Part shown: one piece after another, positions 6,966 to 14,494 of the stretch | Layout of the letters: each line of letters starts with the position of its first letter | Position numbering within the stretch: position 1 is the stretch's first letter | DNA from: Candidatus Saccharimonadota bacterium | GTDB lineage: Bacteria > Patescibacteriota > Saccharimonadia > UBA4664 | Reading direction: 5' to 3' | NCBI GenBank assembly: GCA_029237755.1 | Contig: JAQZBT010000002.1 | Span: forward strand, 1-26,137 | DNA: 26,137 nt | The notes under the pieces: model-generated | The model's input: the letters and a program-made list of their open reading frames with translations, nothing else | Databases searched by the model: none | Told to the model about the DNA's origin: nothing | Made by a program: the position numbers and the translations under genes

Positions 6966-7243
6966 TGTCCGGTCGCAACCTTTAGCGCGGCGGTCATGGA
7001 GGCGTTGAGTACAAGCTGGCGCTCCGGGCTGCCGAAGAGCTGCTGGATAGCGGCAGCGTCGGCGGTCTTGGTCTCGGCTATGCGCTTGACTGCCAGGGCG
7101 TCGGCTTCGCTCAGCGATCCCTGTTGGGCCAGGTTGCCGATGGCATCTTCAAGGGCCAGAAGCTGGATTTGTACTGCTACCGCAGCCCGCTCGGCCGAAT
7201 CGGTGATGCCAAGTTTGGTCAGGATGGCGTCGAGCTCTTTCAC
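6962..7243 (-). CDS. Small helical protein, unknown function
   Basis: 93 residues, almost entirely predicted helix, rich in Ala, Leu and Gln, with no Cys and no membrane segment. I recognise no family. The start is GTG at 7243 inside a GTGA overlap with the stop of the upstream gene, so the two are translationally coupled. This coupling is the main evidence for reality, along with natural composition. It ends convergently with the PAS gene. It may be a cytosolic partner of the membrane-active protein above it; that is inference. Confidence 0.62.
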   Translation of the reverse strand: MKELDAILTKLGITDSAERAAVAVQIQLLALEDAIGNLAQQGSLSEADALAVKRIAETKTADAAAIQQLFGSPERQLVLNASMTAALKVATGH

Positions 7244-7680
7244 TGTACTTCCTTCAGCTTATCTCGGGCTTGCTTGAGGGCGTCGGCATGAAGATTCTCT
7301 TGCGCGGCACGGAGACCGGAGTAAGTGCCGACCGCAGTCAGGCCAACGGTAGCGGCAAACGCAGCGGCGCCGGCCAGACTATGTTGTTCACCTTGCTCAG
7401 CGAGGTTATGAATAAACCTGCCGCCAACCACGGAGCCCCCGAGCGCGCCGATTGTCTGGTAGAGCTTGCTTTCGGCGAGGTCGCGAGCTGCGTCGATGCG
7501 CTGGGTTATCTTCTCGTAGGCAGTAGGTCCGCTTTCCGGAGTCGTTGAAGCTTCAGACTCGGGCACAGGCTCGGTGTCAGCCTCGGGCGCTGGCTCCGGG
7601 TTTGTGGAGTGTATACGAATAATGTTGTTCGCCGGTTCATAACTGGCAGCATCGGGTGGTATGCGTTCACTTTCGCTCAT
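7240..7680 (-). CDS. Protein with acidic disordered N-terminus and two hydrophobic helices
   Basis: 146 residues. Residues 1-50 are Pro/Glu/Ser-rich and probably disordered (NPEPAPEADTEPVPESEA). Two weakly hydrophobic Gly/Ala segments follow (about 77-92, IGALGGSVVGGRFIHN, and 101-122, SLAGAAAFAATVGLTAVGTYSG). The tail is a charged helix (ALKQARDKLKEVQ). The paired helices with Gly spacing could be membrane-inserting; I cannot name a family. A -10-like TACATT with an extended TG lies 7 nt before the ATG, so the transcript is probably leaderless. It is cotranscribed with the 93-residue gene and divergent from the zinc peptidase. Confidence 0.68.
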   Translation of the reverse strand: MSESERIPPDAASYEPANNIIRIHSTNPEPAPEADTEPVPESEASTTPESGPTAYEKITQRIDAARDLAESKLYQTIGALGGSVVGGRFIHNLAEQGEQHSLAGAAAFAATVGLTAVGTYSGLRAAQENLHADALKQARDKLKEVQ

Positions 7681-7687
7681 AACAGAT

Positions 7688-7696
7688 AATGTAGCA
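7688..7696 (-). promoter_or_regulatory. Extended -10 for the 7240-7680 gene
   Basis: On the minus strand this reads TGCTACATT, ending 7 nt before the ATG at 7680. Confidence 0.45.
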
Positions 7697-7720
7697 TGTC
7701 ACGCTTGGAATTTCAGACAA

Positions 7721-7748
7721 TTGCAAGCGGGCCGGGAAGGCTTATCAT
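7721..7748 (+). promoter_or_regulatory. Promoter for zinc metallopeptidase
   Basis: TTGCAA (7721-7726), 16-bp spacer, TATCAT (7743-7748). It gives a leader of about 26 nt carrying GGAGG (7768-7772) eight bases before ATG 7781. Confidence 0.6.
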
Positions 7749-7780
7749 TCCCCTGTTTTACAGTGACGGAGGCATGATTT

Positions 7781-8626
7781 ATGGCTGACTGGACCAAAAT
7801 TCTATCGCGCGGCAATGTCGAAGACAGGCGCGGTATGGGCGTGGGCGCGGGAGTCGGCGGAGCTGGTCTGCTCGGTGTGATCGTCTACCTCATCAGCACT
7901 TTCCTGAGTGGCGGCACGATTAACCCCGATGATGTGCTCAACCAGCTGCAATCTCAGGTCAACCAGCAGCAAGGCCAGCAGGGGCAATTTGAAGGAGCTG
8001 ACCAGTACGAGCAGTTTGCCAGTGCGGTGCTGGGTTCGACCAACGATGCCTGGAGGGGCATCTTTGAGCGCAACGGGAAGACCTATACGGAGCCTCGGCT
8101 GGTGCTGTTCCGGTCGGTAACCCAGTCGGGTTGCGGGCTGGCGTCCGCGGAAGTGGGGCCGCACTACTGCTCGGCTGACCAGACTATATACGTGGATGAG
8201 ACATTCTTCGATGTGCTGCAGCAGAAGCTCGGGGCACAGGGCGGCGATGTGGGCGAGGCCTACGTGATCGCGCATGAAGTGGGTCACCACGTCCAGAACC
8301 AGTTGGGCATCATGGAGACGGTGGCGCGGGCGCAGCAGCAGGATCCGGGGAGTGCGAACGACCTGTCGGTAGCACTGGAACTGCAGGCCGACTGCTTTGC
8401 CGGCATCTGGGCCAAGTCTGTACAGGGTTCCGGGGTGTTTGAACCGGGCGAGATCAACGAAGCGATCGACGCGGCTGCAGCCGTGGGTGACGACCGCGTG
8501 CAGCAGAAAGTCGAGGGGCAGATTAATCCCGAAAAATGGACGCACGGTTCCTCGGCTCAGCGGGTGGAGTGGTTCAACCGCGGCGTGGAGACCGGCAGTC
8601 CGGCCAAGTGCAACACCTTTAGCTAG
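7781..8626 (+). CDS. ypfJ: Neutral zinc metallopeptidase, YpfJ family
   Basis: 281 residues, normal length for the family. The N-terminus carries the family features WTKILSRGNVEDRRG, a Gly-rich membrane helix (19-42) and a Gln-rich stretch (61-69). The catalytic motif is HEVGHHVQNQ (HExxH at 165-169); ELQADCFAG (200-208) supplies the downstream acidic ligand. CGLASAEVGPHYC (118-130) holds the conserved Cys pair. The last part (PEKWTHGSSAQRVEWFNRG) is the family C-terminal signature. Predicted to be an anchored peptidase facing outside; substrates are unknown across the family. GGAGG precedes the ATG. The ion channel gene follows after 18 nt, probably from its own -10. Confidence 0.95.
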   Translation: MADWTKILSRGNVEDRRGMGVGAGVGGAGLLGVIVYLISTFLSGGTINPDDVLNQLQSQVNQQQGQQGQFEGADQYEQFASAVLGSTNDAWRGIFERNGKTYTEPRLVLFRSVTQSGCGLASAEVGPHYCSADQTIYVDETFFDVLQQKLGAQGGDVGEAYVIAHEVGHHVQNQLGIMETVARAQQQDPGSANDLSVALELQADCFAGIWAKSVQGSGVFEPGEINEAIDAAAAVGDDRVQQKVEGQINPEKWTHGSSAQRVEWFNRGVETGSPAKCNTFS

Positions 8627-8632
8627 AATCGC

Positions 8633-8638
8633 TATACT
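8633..8638 (+). promoter_or_regulatory. -10 element for leaderless channel mRNA
   Basis: TATACT ends 6 nt before the ATG at 8645. GAGG (8639-8642) lies only two bases from the ATG, too near to act as a normal ribosome site. No good -35. Confidence 0.5.
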
Positions 8639-8644
8639 GAGGAT

Positions 8645-8971
8645 ATGAGTAAGTCCACCCCTCCTCTGCGCCGCTTCACGACTAACCTCGTGGGCGCCGT
8701 GCGAGACCCGGAGATAAAGGGCTTTGCCATCTTCATCCTGCTCCTGCTGCTGGCAGGCACTGTCTACTTCGCACTGGCGGAAGGGTGGACGTTTCTCGAT
8801 TCGTTCTACCACAGCGCGATGCTGATCACGACGGTCGGCAACAGCGAGCTAGTGCCCGTGAATCCCTGGAGCAAGCTCGTGAGCGTGGCCTACGTGTTCA
8901 TTGGCCTGGGGTCAGTGCTCGGATTCGTGGCACTGTTTGCTGGACATATCCACCGGAGGAGTAGGAAGTGA
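8645..8971 (+). CDS. Two-TM potassium-channel-like protein with altered filter
   Basis: 108 residues in the Ion_trans_2 layout: outer helix (25-44), pore helix (WTFLDSFYHSAMLI), filter, inner helix (78-100), short basic tail. The filter reads TTVGNSELVP (62-71), where K+ channels normally have TTVGYGD-x-VP, so Tyr-Gly is replaced by Asn-Ser. There is no RCK or other regulatory domain. Four copies would form the pore. Ion choice is uncertain because of the filter change. The stop overlaps the start of the peroxiredoxin gene (GTGA), so the two are translated together. Confidence 0.85.
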   Translation: MSKSTPPLRRFTTNLVGAVRDPEIKGFAIFILLLLLAGTVYFALAEGWTFLDSFYHSAMLITTVGNSELVPVNPWSKLVSVAYVFIGLGSVLGFVALFAGHIHRRSRK

Positions 8972-9402
8972 GAGCCCCAGCCTTCACCCTCCCCGACCAA
9001 GACGGCCGCGATCATAGCCTGACGGACTACGCCGGACGCTGGCTGGTGCTCTACTTCTACCCCGAGGACGACACCCCCGGCTGTACCACCGAAGCGTGCA
9101 GTTTCCGTGACGGACGGGACGCCCTGGCCGAGGCGGGAGCGGCAGTGGTCGGGATATCGGCCGATTCGGTGAAGTCGCACCGTAAGTTTGCGGACAAATA
9201 CGGCCTGAGTTTCCCCATCCTGAGCGACCGGTCGCACGCGACGATCAAGGCCTACGACGCGTGGCGACTGGGCTTTGCCAAGCGTAAGACCTTCCTGATC
9301 AGCCCGGACAGTGAAATTGCGAAAGAGTACCCGAAGGTCACACCGGACGCTCACGCCGAGGAAGTGCTGTCCGATATCCGAGCCCTATCAGGCGGCCGAT
9401 GA
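8968..9402 (+). CDS. bcp: Peroxiredoxin, BCP/PrxQ type
   Basis: 144 residues. The active-site stretch is YPEDDTPGCTTEACSFRD: peroxidatic C39 and resolving C44 spaced five residues apart, the hallmark of atypical 2-Cys PrxQ/BCP enzymes. T36 and P37 are also present, as is the substrate Arg in the AWRLGFAKRKTFLI region. It reduces hydroperoxides with thioredoxin in the cytosol. The start is GTG 8968, chosen for the GTGA overlap with the channel stop and the site GGAGGAG (8955-8961). The protein lacks the 5-10 N-terminal residues common in BCPs but keeps the first strand (PAFTLPDQDG). TGA is its stop. Confidence 0.93.
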   Translation: MRAPAFTLPDQDGRDHSLTDYAGRWLVLYFYPEDDTPGCTTEACSFRDGRDALAEAGAAVVGISADSVKSHRKFADKYGLSFPILSDRSHATIKAYDAWRLGFAKRKTFLISPDSEIAKEYPKVTPDAHAEEVLSDIRALSGGR

Positions 9403-9434
9403 TATCATAAGAGTTACCTAAGTGGTGACCGGCA

Positions 9435-11414
9435 TTGCCTACTCCTGCAAGTATCGCGAGTACTATCAGCAAACATAGCTCCGTGCAGCGACTGAAGGCT
9501 GCGGCCCAGTCGAAGACGGCCAGGCAATGGATGGCCCGGCTGGCATTGCCCGCGGCTGCGAGCGTGATGTTGGTGATACTGATGCACGCCTACAATGCTT
9601 GGACCGGCCTGCTGCTCTTCCATCCGACCCTTAGAACAGTGGCGTCGTTTGCATTGGCGGCCCTGGTGTTTGGCCCGGCCGTCTTCTTGCGGGCGCGGGC
9701 GCAGCTGATCTATCTGGCCGTCGTTTCGGCGCTGACCGGATTCATATTCCTCGCCAACGCTATCTACAGCGAGTACGCCGGCGGTTTCCTGTCCGCGTCG
9801 TCACTGGTCTACTCCTGGCAGGTTGCGAGCACTTCCGGCGCGATTGCGACGATGCTGCACCCGGCGCTCCTGATGTTTGTAATCCCGTTTGTGGTGTTTG
9901 CCGTCTTGGCGATTAAGCCGTCCTGGATTCCCTGGGTGAAGGAGCCGGGCTGGGGACGCTTGGGTTTGAAGCCGGCTATTTTAACGGTGGCTGCCATCCT
10001 GTTCGTAGCCAGCGTTGGTTACGGGTATTTGGCGCTGAAAGAGTACCGGGAATTCGGTAATCTGGGACGCTTCGCCGGCAAAACGTTTGACGCGCGAGAC
10101 CTGGTGCTAAGAATGGGTATACTCAACTACAGCCTGATGGACGCGGCCAACTACATCAGCCGCAAGCGTAGCCTCACGCCCGAGGAGGCGGACTACGTGC
10201 GCCAGCAGCGGGCAGAGCAGGTCAGCGTGACCGGCCCCAACGCCGCGACCGGCACGCTAGCTGGGCGGAATGTGGTGTTTCTGCAGCTTGAGTCGATCCA
10301 GCAGTTCCTGGTCGGGCTGAAGGTAGAAGGACAGGAGATTACGCCCAACCTGAATAAGTTGGCGGCCGAGGGGCGACAGTTTACCAACTTCCATTACACG
10401 ATCGGGCCGGGCACCTCGTCCGACGCCGAATTTGCGACGTTCAACTCGCTGCTGCCGCTGTCGAACCAGTCGGTGGTCTTTGACTACGCGGCCAACGACT
10501 ACAAGGCCATGCCTGATGCCTTCCGGCGCAAGGGCTATGCGACCGAGGCTTACCATGGTGACCGGACCAGCTACTGGAACCGCTCCAATACTTATCCGGT
10601 ATTCGGGTTCGATAAGTACATCGGCAAGGAGGCCTACCACGGCAAAGAGTTCGGCCTGGGTGTAAACGACCGCGACTTCTTTGTCCAGACAGTCGACAAG
10701 ATTGCCAAGCTCAAGGAGCCGTATTACGCGCACCTCATCTCGGTGTCATCGCACACACCATACGAGATTCCTGAGGAGCTCCAGGAACTGAAGCTCGACT
10801 CCAGCGGACTGACTCAGCTGCAAAAGGATTACCTGCAGTCCGCGCGCTACACGGATACCGCGCTGGGCGAGTTTATGGAGAAGTTGAAGCAGAAAATCAG
10901 CAGCGAGAAGCTGGCGGTCGTGGTGATGGGTGACCATGAGAGTTTCGTGTTTGAGAAGGGCGACAGACTCTGGGCCAAGACGCTGGGCTACCCCGAGGGC
11001 ATGAATGACCTGACCGATTTCGCCGCGAGGACTGTCCCCTTCATCCTGTATGCGCCCGGGTCGGCGTTGGCTGGGCAAGACAGCCGGCCGGCCAGTCAGA
11101 TCGACATTTATCCGACGCTGGCGAACCTGCTGGAGCTGGAGCAGCCGAAGTCAGTCCTGGGTACTGACCTGTTTGGCGACCAGATGCCGACGGTGGTGCA
11201 CCGGTCGCGCGGGATCGGGGCGAGTGTCGACAGAGTGCAGCGCGGGGAGCTGTCCTACTTTAGCTACGGATATGACGGCAACAAGGCCTGCTACTCGGGC
11301 ACGGCCCGGGTCGGCGTGGAAGTCTGCCAACCCATCTATGACTTTGCAGTCAGGCGGGCAACGGTCTCGGACAGCGTCATCATGGGGAACCGCCTCGATC
11401 TGCTCGCGCCTTAG
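9435..11414 (+). CDS. LTA-synthase-like membrane sulfatase-fold phosphotransferase
   Basis: 659 residues. Several membrane helices lie between about 38 and 200, as in LtaS. The extracytoplasmic alkaline-phosphatase-fold domain starts at NVVFLQLES (279-287, metal ligand E286). The nucleophile region is GPGTSSDAEF (324-333); MGDHESF (498-504) supplies the Asp/His ligands, and SSHTPYEIP (438-446) is typical. LtaS polymerises glycerol phosphate from phosphatidylglycerol; relatives transfer other phosphoglycerol or phosphoethanolamine groups. The nucleophile position aligned with S. aureus Thr300 appears to be Ser328, with Thr just before it. The start is TTG 9435, backed by GGTGA (9424-9428) at 6 nt; GTG 9483 is the alternative. 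The stop overlaps that of the YHYH gene by 4 nt. Family firm, product polymer unproven. Confidence 0.92.
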   Translation: MPTPASIASTISKHSSVQRLKAAAQSKTARQWMARLALPAAASVMLVILMHAYNAWTGLLLFHPTLRTVASFALAALVFGPAVFLRARAQLIYLAVVSALTGFIFLANAIYSEYAGGFLSASSLVYSWQVASTSGAIATMLHPALLMFVIPFVVFAVLAIKPSWIPWVKEPGWGRLGLKPAILTVAAILFVASVGYGYLALKEYREFGNLGRFAGKTFDARDLVLRMGILNYSLMDAANYISRKRSLTPEEADYVRQQRAEQVSVTGPNAATGTLAGRNVVFLQLESIQQFLVGLKVEGQEITPNLNKLAAEGRQFTNFHYTIGPGTSSDAEFATFNSLLPLSNQSVVFDYAANDYKAMPDAFRRKGYATEAYHGDRTSYWNRSNTYPVFGFDKYIGKEAYHGKEFGLGVNDRDFFVQTVDKIAKLKEPYYAHLISVSSHTPYEIPEELQELKLDSSGLTQLQKDYLQSARYTDTALGEFMEKLKQKISSEKLAVVVMGDHESFVFEKGDRLWAKTLGYPEGMNDLTDFAARTVPFILYAPGSALAGQDSRPASQIDIYPTLANLLELEQPKSVLGTDLFGDQMPTVVHRSRGIGASVDRVQRGELSYFSYGYDGNKACYSGTARVGVEVCQPIYDFAVRRATVSDSVIMGNRLDLLAP

Positions 11415-12526
11415 AGTGGCGCCTGACCAACCGGACCGCTGACCGACCGCACGCCCCGGAAACAGCCGACGCTGTAGGGGAAGTCGCGCGTGAGGTGGTA
11501 GTGGTAGATGGACTTGGTGCTGCCGTTCCAGGGCAGGGCGTGGGTGTGCCCGTGGCATTCATCGAGATCTTTGGTCGAGAGCTGGACGCCGCCCTCCCCC
11601 TTTAGCCCGTACAGCCCGAAGCCGTCGAAGGCGTAGCCGACGAGGTCGGAGTGGGCGCCGGCGGCCGACTTGTCCTGCACACAGGGCGTGTAGCCGTGAT
11701 AGTGGTACATGTGGTTGGGGTGGCCGGCGCACTTGTCCTGCAGCTCCCAGGCCACGGCGTCCCGGCCGCCGGCGTCGAAGGCGTCGAAGAGGACCGAGCC
11801 GGACAGGAGGATGGCAACCTCGCCAAAGATGCAGGTCGACTGGGATTGGACTGTAGGATTGAGCGGCAAGGTGAATGACAGGTCATTGGCCTGGATCGAA
11901 CCAGGGTTGCGGTCGTACTTGTAGGCCGGGTCGGACGCGCGGACCGGGTAGATGCCGGTGAGGTGCTCGGGTAGAGCGTTGGAGGTGATGAGCCGGTTGG
12001 CGCCGCTGGTGGTGATGCTGAGCTTGGCTTGAGGCCAGTCGACATCCCCGCCCACTTCAACCTTCTTGGTGGCGTCCCAGGTCTTGTTGGCCTGGTCGAT
12101 CCACGGTCCGGCGGTTTGAGCGCCGGGAGCGTTGGCCGGGAAACTGCTGCGGCAGGTCTGGACGTAACCTTGCTTGGCCGTGGAGCTGCGTTTGCCGTCA
12201 CCCAGAGGAAGCTTGGTGAGGTCTATGGCGGCGGCTTTAGCCGCCGTGGGCGCGGGTGTCTTGGTGGCGGTGGTCTTGGGCGACGTGTTCACCGAGGCGA
12301 GGTCCTGGGTCGGCGGCTGAGCTGCGAGTGCCCACCACAGGATGCCACCGATGAGGGTGAGACTGATGACGGAGGCTATGATGATGGCCATCTTTTGGGG
12401 GTTGCGCGGTGGACGGTCCTTGGGCGGGCGCGGAATCCGCACCGGCTCGGGCGCGGGTGGCCGGGGCGCCGGCTGCTGCTCGGGGCTGGGTGTCGTGCCT
12501 GGGATTTGGAATTCGTCGCTTGCCAT
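11411..12526 (-). CDS. Anchored YHYH-domain protein
   Basis: 371 residues. A Pro-rich cytoplasmic N-terminus (1-44, with repeated RPP and PKD) precedes one membrane helix (47-68) and a Thr/Ala/Pro stalk (75-100). The extracytoplasmic YHYH-family domain follows. It contains NHMYHYHGYTPC (271-282), LVGYAFDGFGLYG (295-307), LDECHGHTHALPWNGS (321-336) and IYHYHLTRDFPYSVGCFRG (340-358). The dense His motifs suggest a metal site, perhaps copper or zinc; no reaction is established. Six Cys in the outer part could pair. A strong -10 (TATAGT) ends 6 nt before the ATG; AGGGG lies between. Its stop overlaps that of the LTA-synthase-like gene. Fold and location are firm; function is not known. Confidence 0.9.
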   Translation of the reverse strand: MASDEFQIPGTTPSPEQQPAPRPPAPEPVRIPRPPKDRPPRNPQKMAIIIASVISLTLIGGILWWALAAQPPTQDLASVNTSPKTTATKTPAPTAAKAAAIDLTKLPLGDGKRSSTAKQGYVQTCRSSFPANAPGAQTAGPWIDQANKTWDATKKVEVGGDVDWPQAKLSITTSGANRLITSNALPEHLTGIYPVRASDPAYKYDRNPGSIQANDLSFTLPLNPTVQSQSTCIFGEVAILLSGSVLFDAFDAGGRDAVAWELQDKCAGHPNHMYHYHGYTPCVQDKSAAGAHSDLVGYAFDGFGLYGLKGEGGVQLSTKDLDECHGHTHALPWNGSTKSIYHYHLTRDFPYSVGCFRGVRSVSGPVGQAPL

Positions 12527-12532
12527 ACCCCT

Positions 12533-12538
12533 ACTATA
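12533..12538 (-). promoter_or_regulatory. -10 element for YHYH gene
   Basis: On the minus strand TATAGT is followed by AGGGGT and the ATG at 12526. The start site of transcription would fall at or beside the ATG. Confidence 0.55.
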
Positions 12539-12614
12539 TAACGCTAGTGCTTATTTTTCCTTGCCCTGACAAGTGCGGGCTGCGTCAAAACAAGCACACG
12601 CGGGCTGACGGTTG

Positions 12615-12620
12615 TAAGAT
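12615..12620 (+). promoter_or_regulatory. -10 element for serine hydrolase gene
   Basis: TAAGAT ends 6 nt before the ATG at 12627. There is no ribosome site in the six bases between. Confidence 0.45.
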
Positions 12621-12626
12621 GCTTCC

Positions 12627-13673
12627 ATGAGTATCGATGAAATATGCCGAGAGGCGATCGCCGCCCGGACCTTCCCCGGTTGCCAGATAGGCGTACTCAG
12701 GGGTGATGAGATTAGCGTGTCAGGACATGGCCGGCTAACCTACGACGCTGGGGCGGCGGCGGTGACGGATGAGACACTTTATGATGTAGCGTCGGTGACC
12801 AAGTCGATACCGACAAACTCGTTGATCCTGGCGCTGATAGAGCAGGGCAAGCTGGGCTTGGATGACGGCGCGGTGGAGTATCTGCCGGAGCTGCGCAACC
12901 AATACCGCGACCAGATCCTGATCCGTCACCTGCTGACTTATACGGTGATCCTGGACCTGCCGACGGGGCTGGCAGATGTGGCCAGGGACGAGCCCTCGCG
13001 GCTATTGCATACCGTCTTTAGTACGCCACTGAAGGCTCCGCCGGGTGAGCAGTTTTACTACACCAACACGCCCGCATTAATGCTCGGATTAATCGCCGAA
13101 AAGATCTGCGGCAAACCGCTCGATAAGGTGGCGGAGGAGATGTTCTTCGCGCCCCTGGAGATGAAACGCACGAGCTTCAAGCCCCGCCGCGACATCAACT
13201 CAATCGCTCCCTCCGAGCTCACCGAGGATGGGCCCGTGATCGGCGAACCGCACGACGGCTCGGCGCGGGTACTGAGACGAATGGGTATGGTAGCCGGCCA
13301 CGCCGGCTTGTTCTCCACCGCTGGTGACCTGCTGAAGTTTGTGCGGATGCTGATGCACGACGGGTCATGGGAAGGACGAGGATTCTTCACTCCCGAGACC
13401 GTGATGGCCATGCACACTAACCAACTGGAACGTTTGGGGAACCAAGTGGGACTGGGTTGGGAGATGAGTCGCGCTCTGGTGCCGGACGGGATCGGAAGCC
13501 CCAACCTCTTTGGTAAGACCGGATTTACCGGATGCTCGATAGTTGCCGACCCTGAGCTGCAGACGGCTTTCGTGATACTGAGTAACCGCACCTACCCGAG
13601 ATCGCCAGAAACCCGCGAGGGCATCGTGGCAGTGCGGCATGTCCTTGCCCGTCTGCTGCTGAAGCGTAAGTGA
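12627..13673 (+). CDS. Serine hydrolase, class C beta-lactamase/PBP fold
   Basis: 348 residues. All three catalytic boxes are visible: SVTK (S56, K59), YTN (Y145, N147) and KTG (297-299, in LFGKTGFTG). GHAGLFST (224-231) is a motif common in this fold. The family covers class C beta-lactamases, DD-peptidases and many esterases; motifs alone do not tell which. No signal peptide or membrane segment is seen, so it appears cytosolic, which points away from a classical beta-lactamase and towards an esterase or amidase. It is probably leaderless. The stop TGA (13674-13676 region) runs into the promoter of the next gene. Confidence 0.9.
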   Translation: MSIDEICREAIAARTFPGCQIGVLRGDEISVSGHGRLTYDAGAAAVTDETLYDVASVTKSIPTNSLILALIEQGKLGLDDGAVEYLPELRNQYRDQILIRHLLTYTVILDLPTGLADVARDEPSRLLHTVFSTPLKAPPGEQFYYTNTPALMLGLIAEKICGKPLDKVAEEMFFAPLEMKRTSFKPRRDINSIAPSELTEDGPVIGEPHDGSARVLRRMGMVAGHAGLFSTAGDLLKFVRMLMHDGSWEGRGFFTPETVMAMHTNQLERLGNQVGLGWEMSRALVPDGIGSPNLFGKTGFTGCSIVADPELQTAFVILSNRTYPRSPETREGIVAVRHVLARLLLKRK

Positions 13674-13679
13674 TAAGAT
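13671..13679 (+). promoter_or_regulatory. Extended -10 promoter upstream of 13704 gene
   Basis: TGATAAGAT: TG, one base, then TAAGAT (13674-13679), overlapping the stop of the hydrolase gene. The first ATG, that of the mini-ORF at 13687, comes seven bases later. Confidence 0.45.
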
Positions 13680-13686
13680 ATCAGCA

Positions 13687-13704
13687 ATGAACGGCTGCAT
13701 GTAA
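13687..13704 (+). other. Five-codon upstream mini-ORF
   Basis: ATG-AAC-GGC-TGC-ATG-TAA encodes MNGCM. Its stop shares one base with the ATG of the next gene (TAATG), which would allow re-initiation. It starts at the expected transcription start. It may be chance, but the same ATGTAATG junction precedes the GtrA gene. Confidence 0.25.
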
Positions 13705-14294
13705 TGTCAGAAGACTACAAGAGTCCATACGAACGCCTGGTCGAAGGTGACCCCAATGACCCCAGCTCAATGCCGGAGCTGTACCTGCTGACTAACCAGA
13801 AACTGGACGGGTCGGAGCTGAACGAAAAAGAGAAAGAGAAGCTCGACGAGGCTACCGCCCGCAAGTGGGTAGAGACAGCCTACGGCGCAGCTGAGCCGGA
13901 AGAGCCGGCTAAACCGCGACTTCCCGGCATGTCCGACGCTGAAAATGCTCGATACCAGGCCGGAGATTTGAGGAAATCGGATGGATGGGAAAGGGTGGCA
14001 GACCTTCAAGCCCATATGCCTTTCGGCAGCAAGAATGTCGCTCAGGAGGAGCAGTACGCCAGTGCCTGGCGGCGAGGGATGGATGTACATGCTGCAACCG
14101 CACGAAAGCATATAGTAGCCGCGGAGCAAACTGACGCGCGTAGCATCCGCGATGTTGATCTGAACGGAACGAACCGGATGCAGCAAATGATTGAAGCGGA
14201 GCTACTCGCCGGAGCGGCGCCCGTGGAAGAGCCCAAGCAACCCTGGCGTAAGCGCGCCTGGCACAAAGTAAGACGCGCTCTTAGACTGCAGTAA
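13704..14294 (+). CDS. Hypothetical protein, soluble, charged
   Basis: 196 residues, no recognised family. The N-terminal half is acidic (SELNEKEKEKLDEAT) and the C-terminus strongly basic and Trp-containing (KQPWRKRAWHKVRRALRLQ). This could bind nucleic acid or lie on the membrane surface. No signal peptide and no Cys. The middle (about 75-165) is polar and mainly helical. There is no ribosome site before the ATG; translation may be coupled to the five-codon mini-ORF just upstream. The 3' end overlaps the converging 61-residue frame by 14 nt. Composition and codon use resemble neighbours, so I take it as real. Confidence 0.62.
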   Translation: MSEDYKSPYERLVEGDPNDPSSMPELYLLTNQKLDGSELNEKEKEKLDEATARKWVETAYGAAEPEEPAKPRLPGMSDAENARYQAGDLRKSDGWERVADLQAHMPFGSKNVAQEEQYASAWRRGMDVHAATARKHIVAAEQTDARSIRDVDLNGTNRMQQMIEAELLAGAAPVEEPKQPWRKRAWHKVRRALRLQ

Positions 14295-14466
14295 CCGGAT
14301 TAAAGGCGGCTAGCAGCCGGCGAAAGTCAGGGGCGACCAGTTCGTCGTAGCGGAGCGGGACCAAGCGGGCGACCTTTTTGGGGCCGGATTCCTGGGGCAG
14401 GTTGAAGCGCATGTCTCCCCTTGCCCCGACGTACATGTGACACTCAAATTTGATGTAGTTTTGCAT
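14281..14466 (-). CDS. Small hypothetical protein (61 aa)
   Basis: 61 residues with natural composition: a short N-terminal part (MQNYIKFECHMYVGARGDM) and a helical C-terminus (LRYDELVAPDFRRLLAAFN). No recognised family, and it could be the remnant of a longer protein. No clear ribosome site; TAAATT lies just 3 nt before the ATG, not well placed for a -10. It lies downstream of lexA on the same strand, separated by the structured repeat element. Its end overlaps the end of the 13704 gene. A moderate call only. Confidence 0.42.
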   Translation of the reverse strand: MQNYIKFECHMYVGARGDMRFNLPQESGPKKVARLVPLRYDELVAPDFRRLLAAFNPVTAV

Positions 14467-14494
14467 ATGAATTTAGATTCTCTTAACGGAAATG

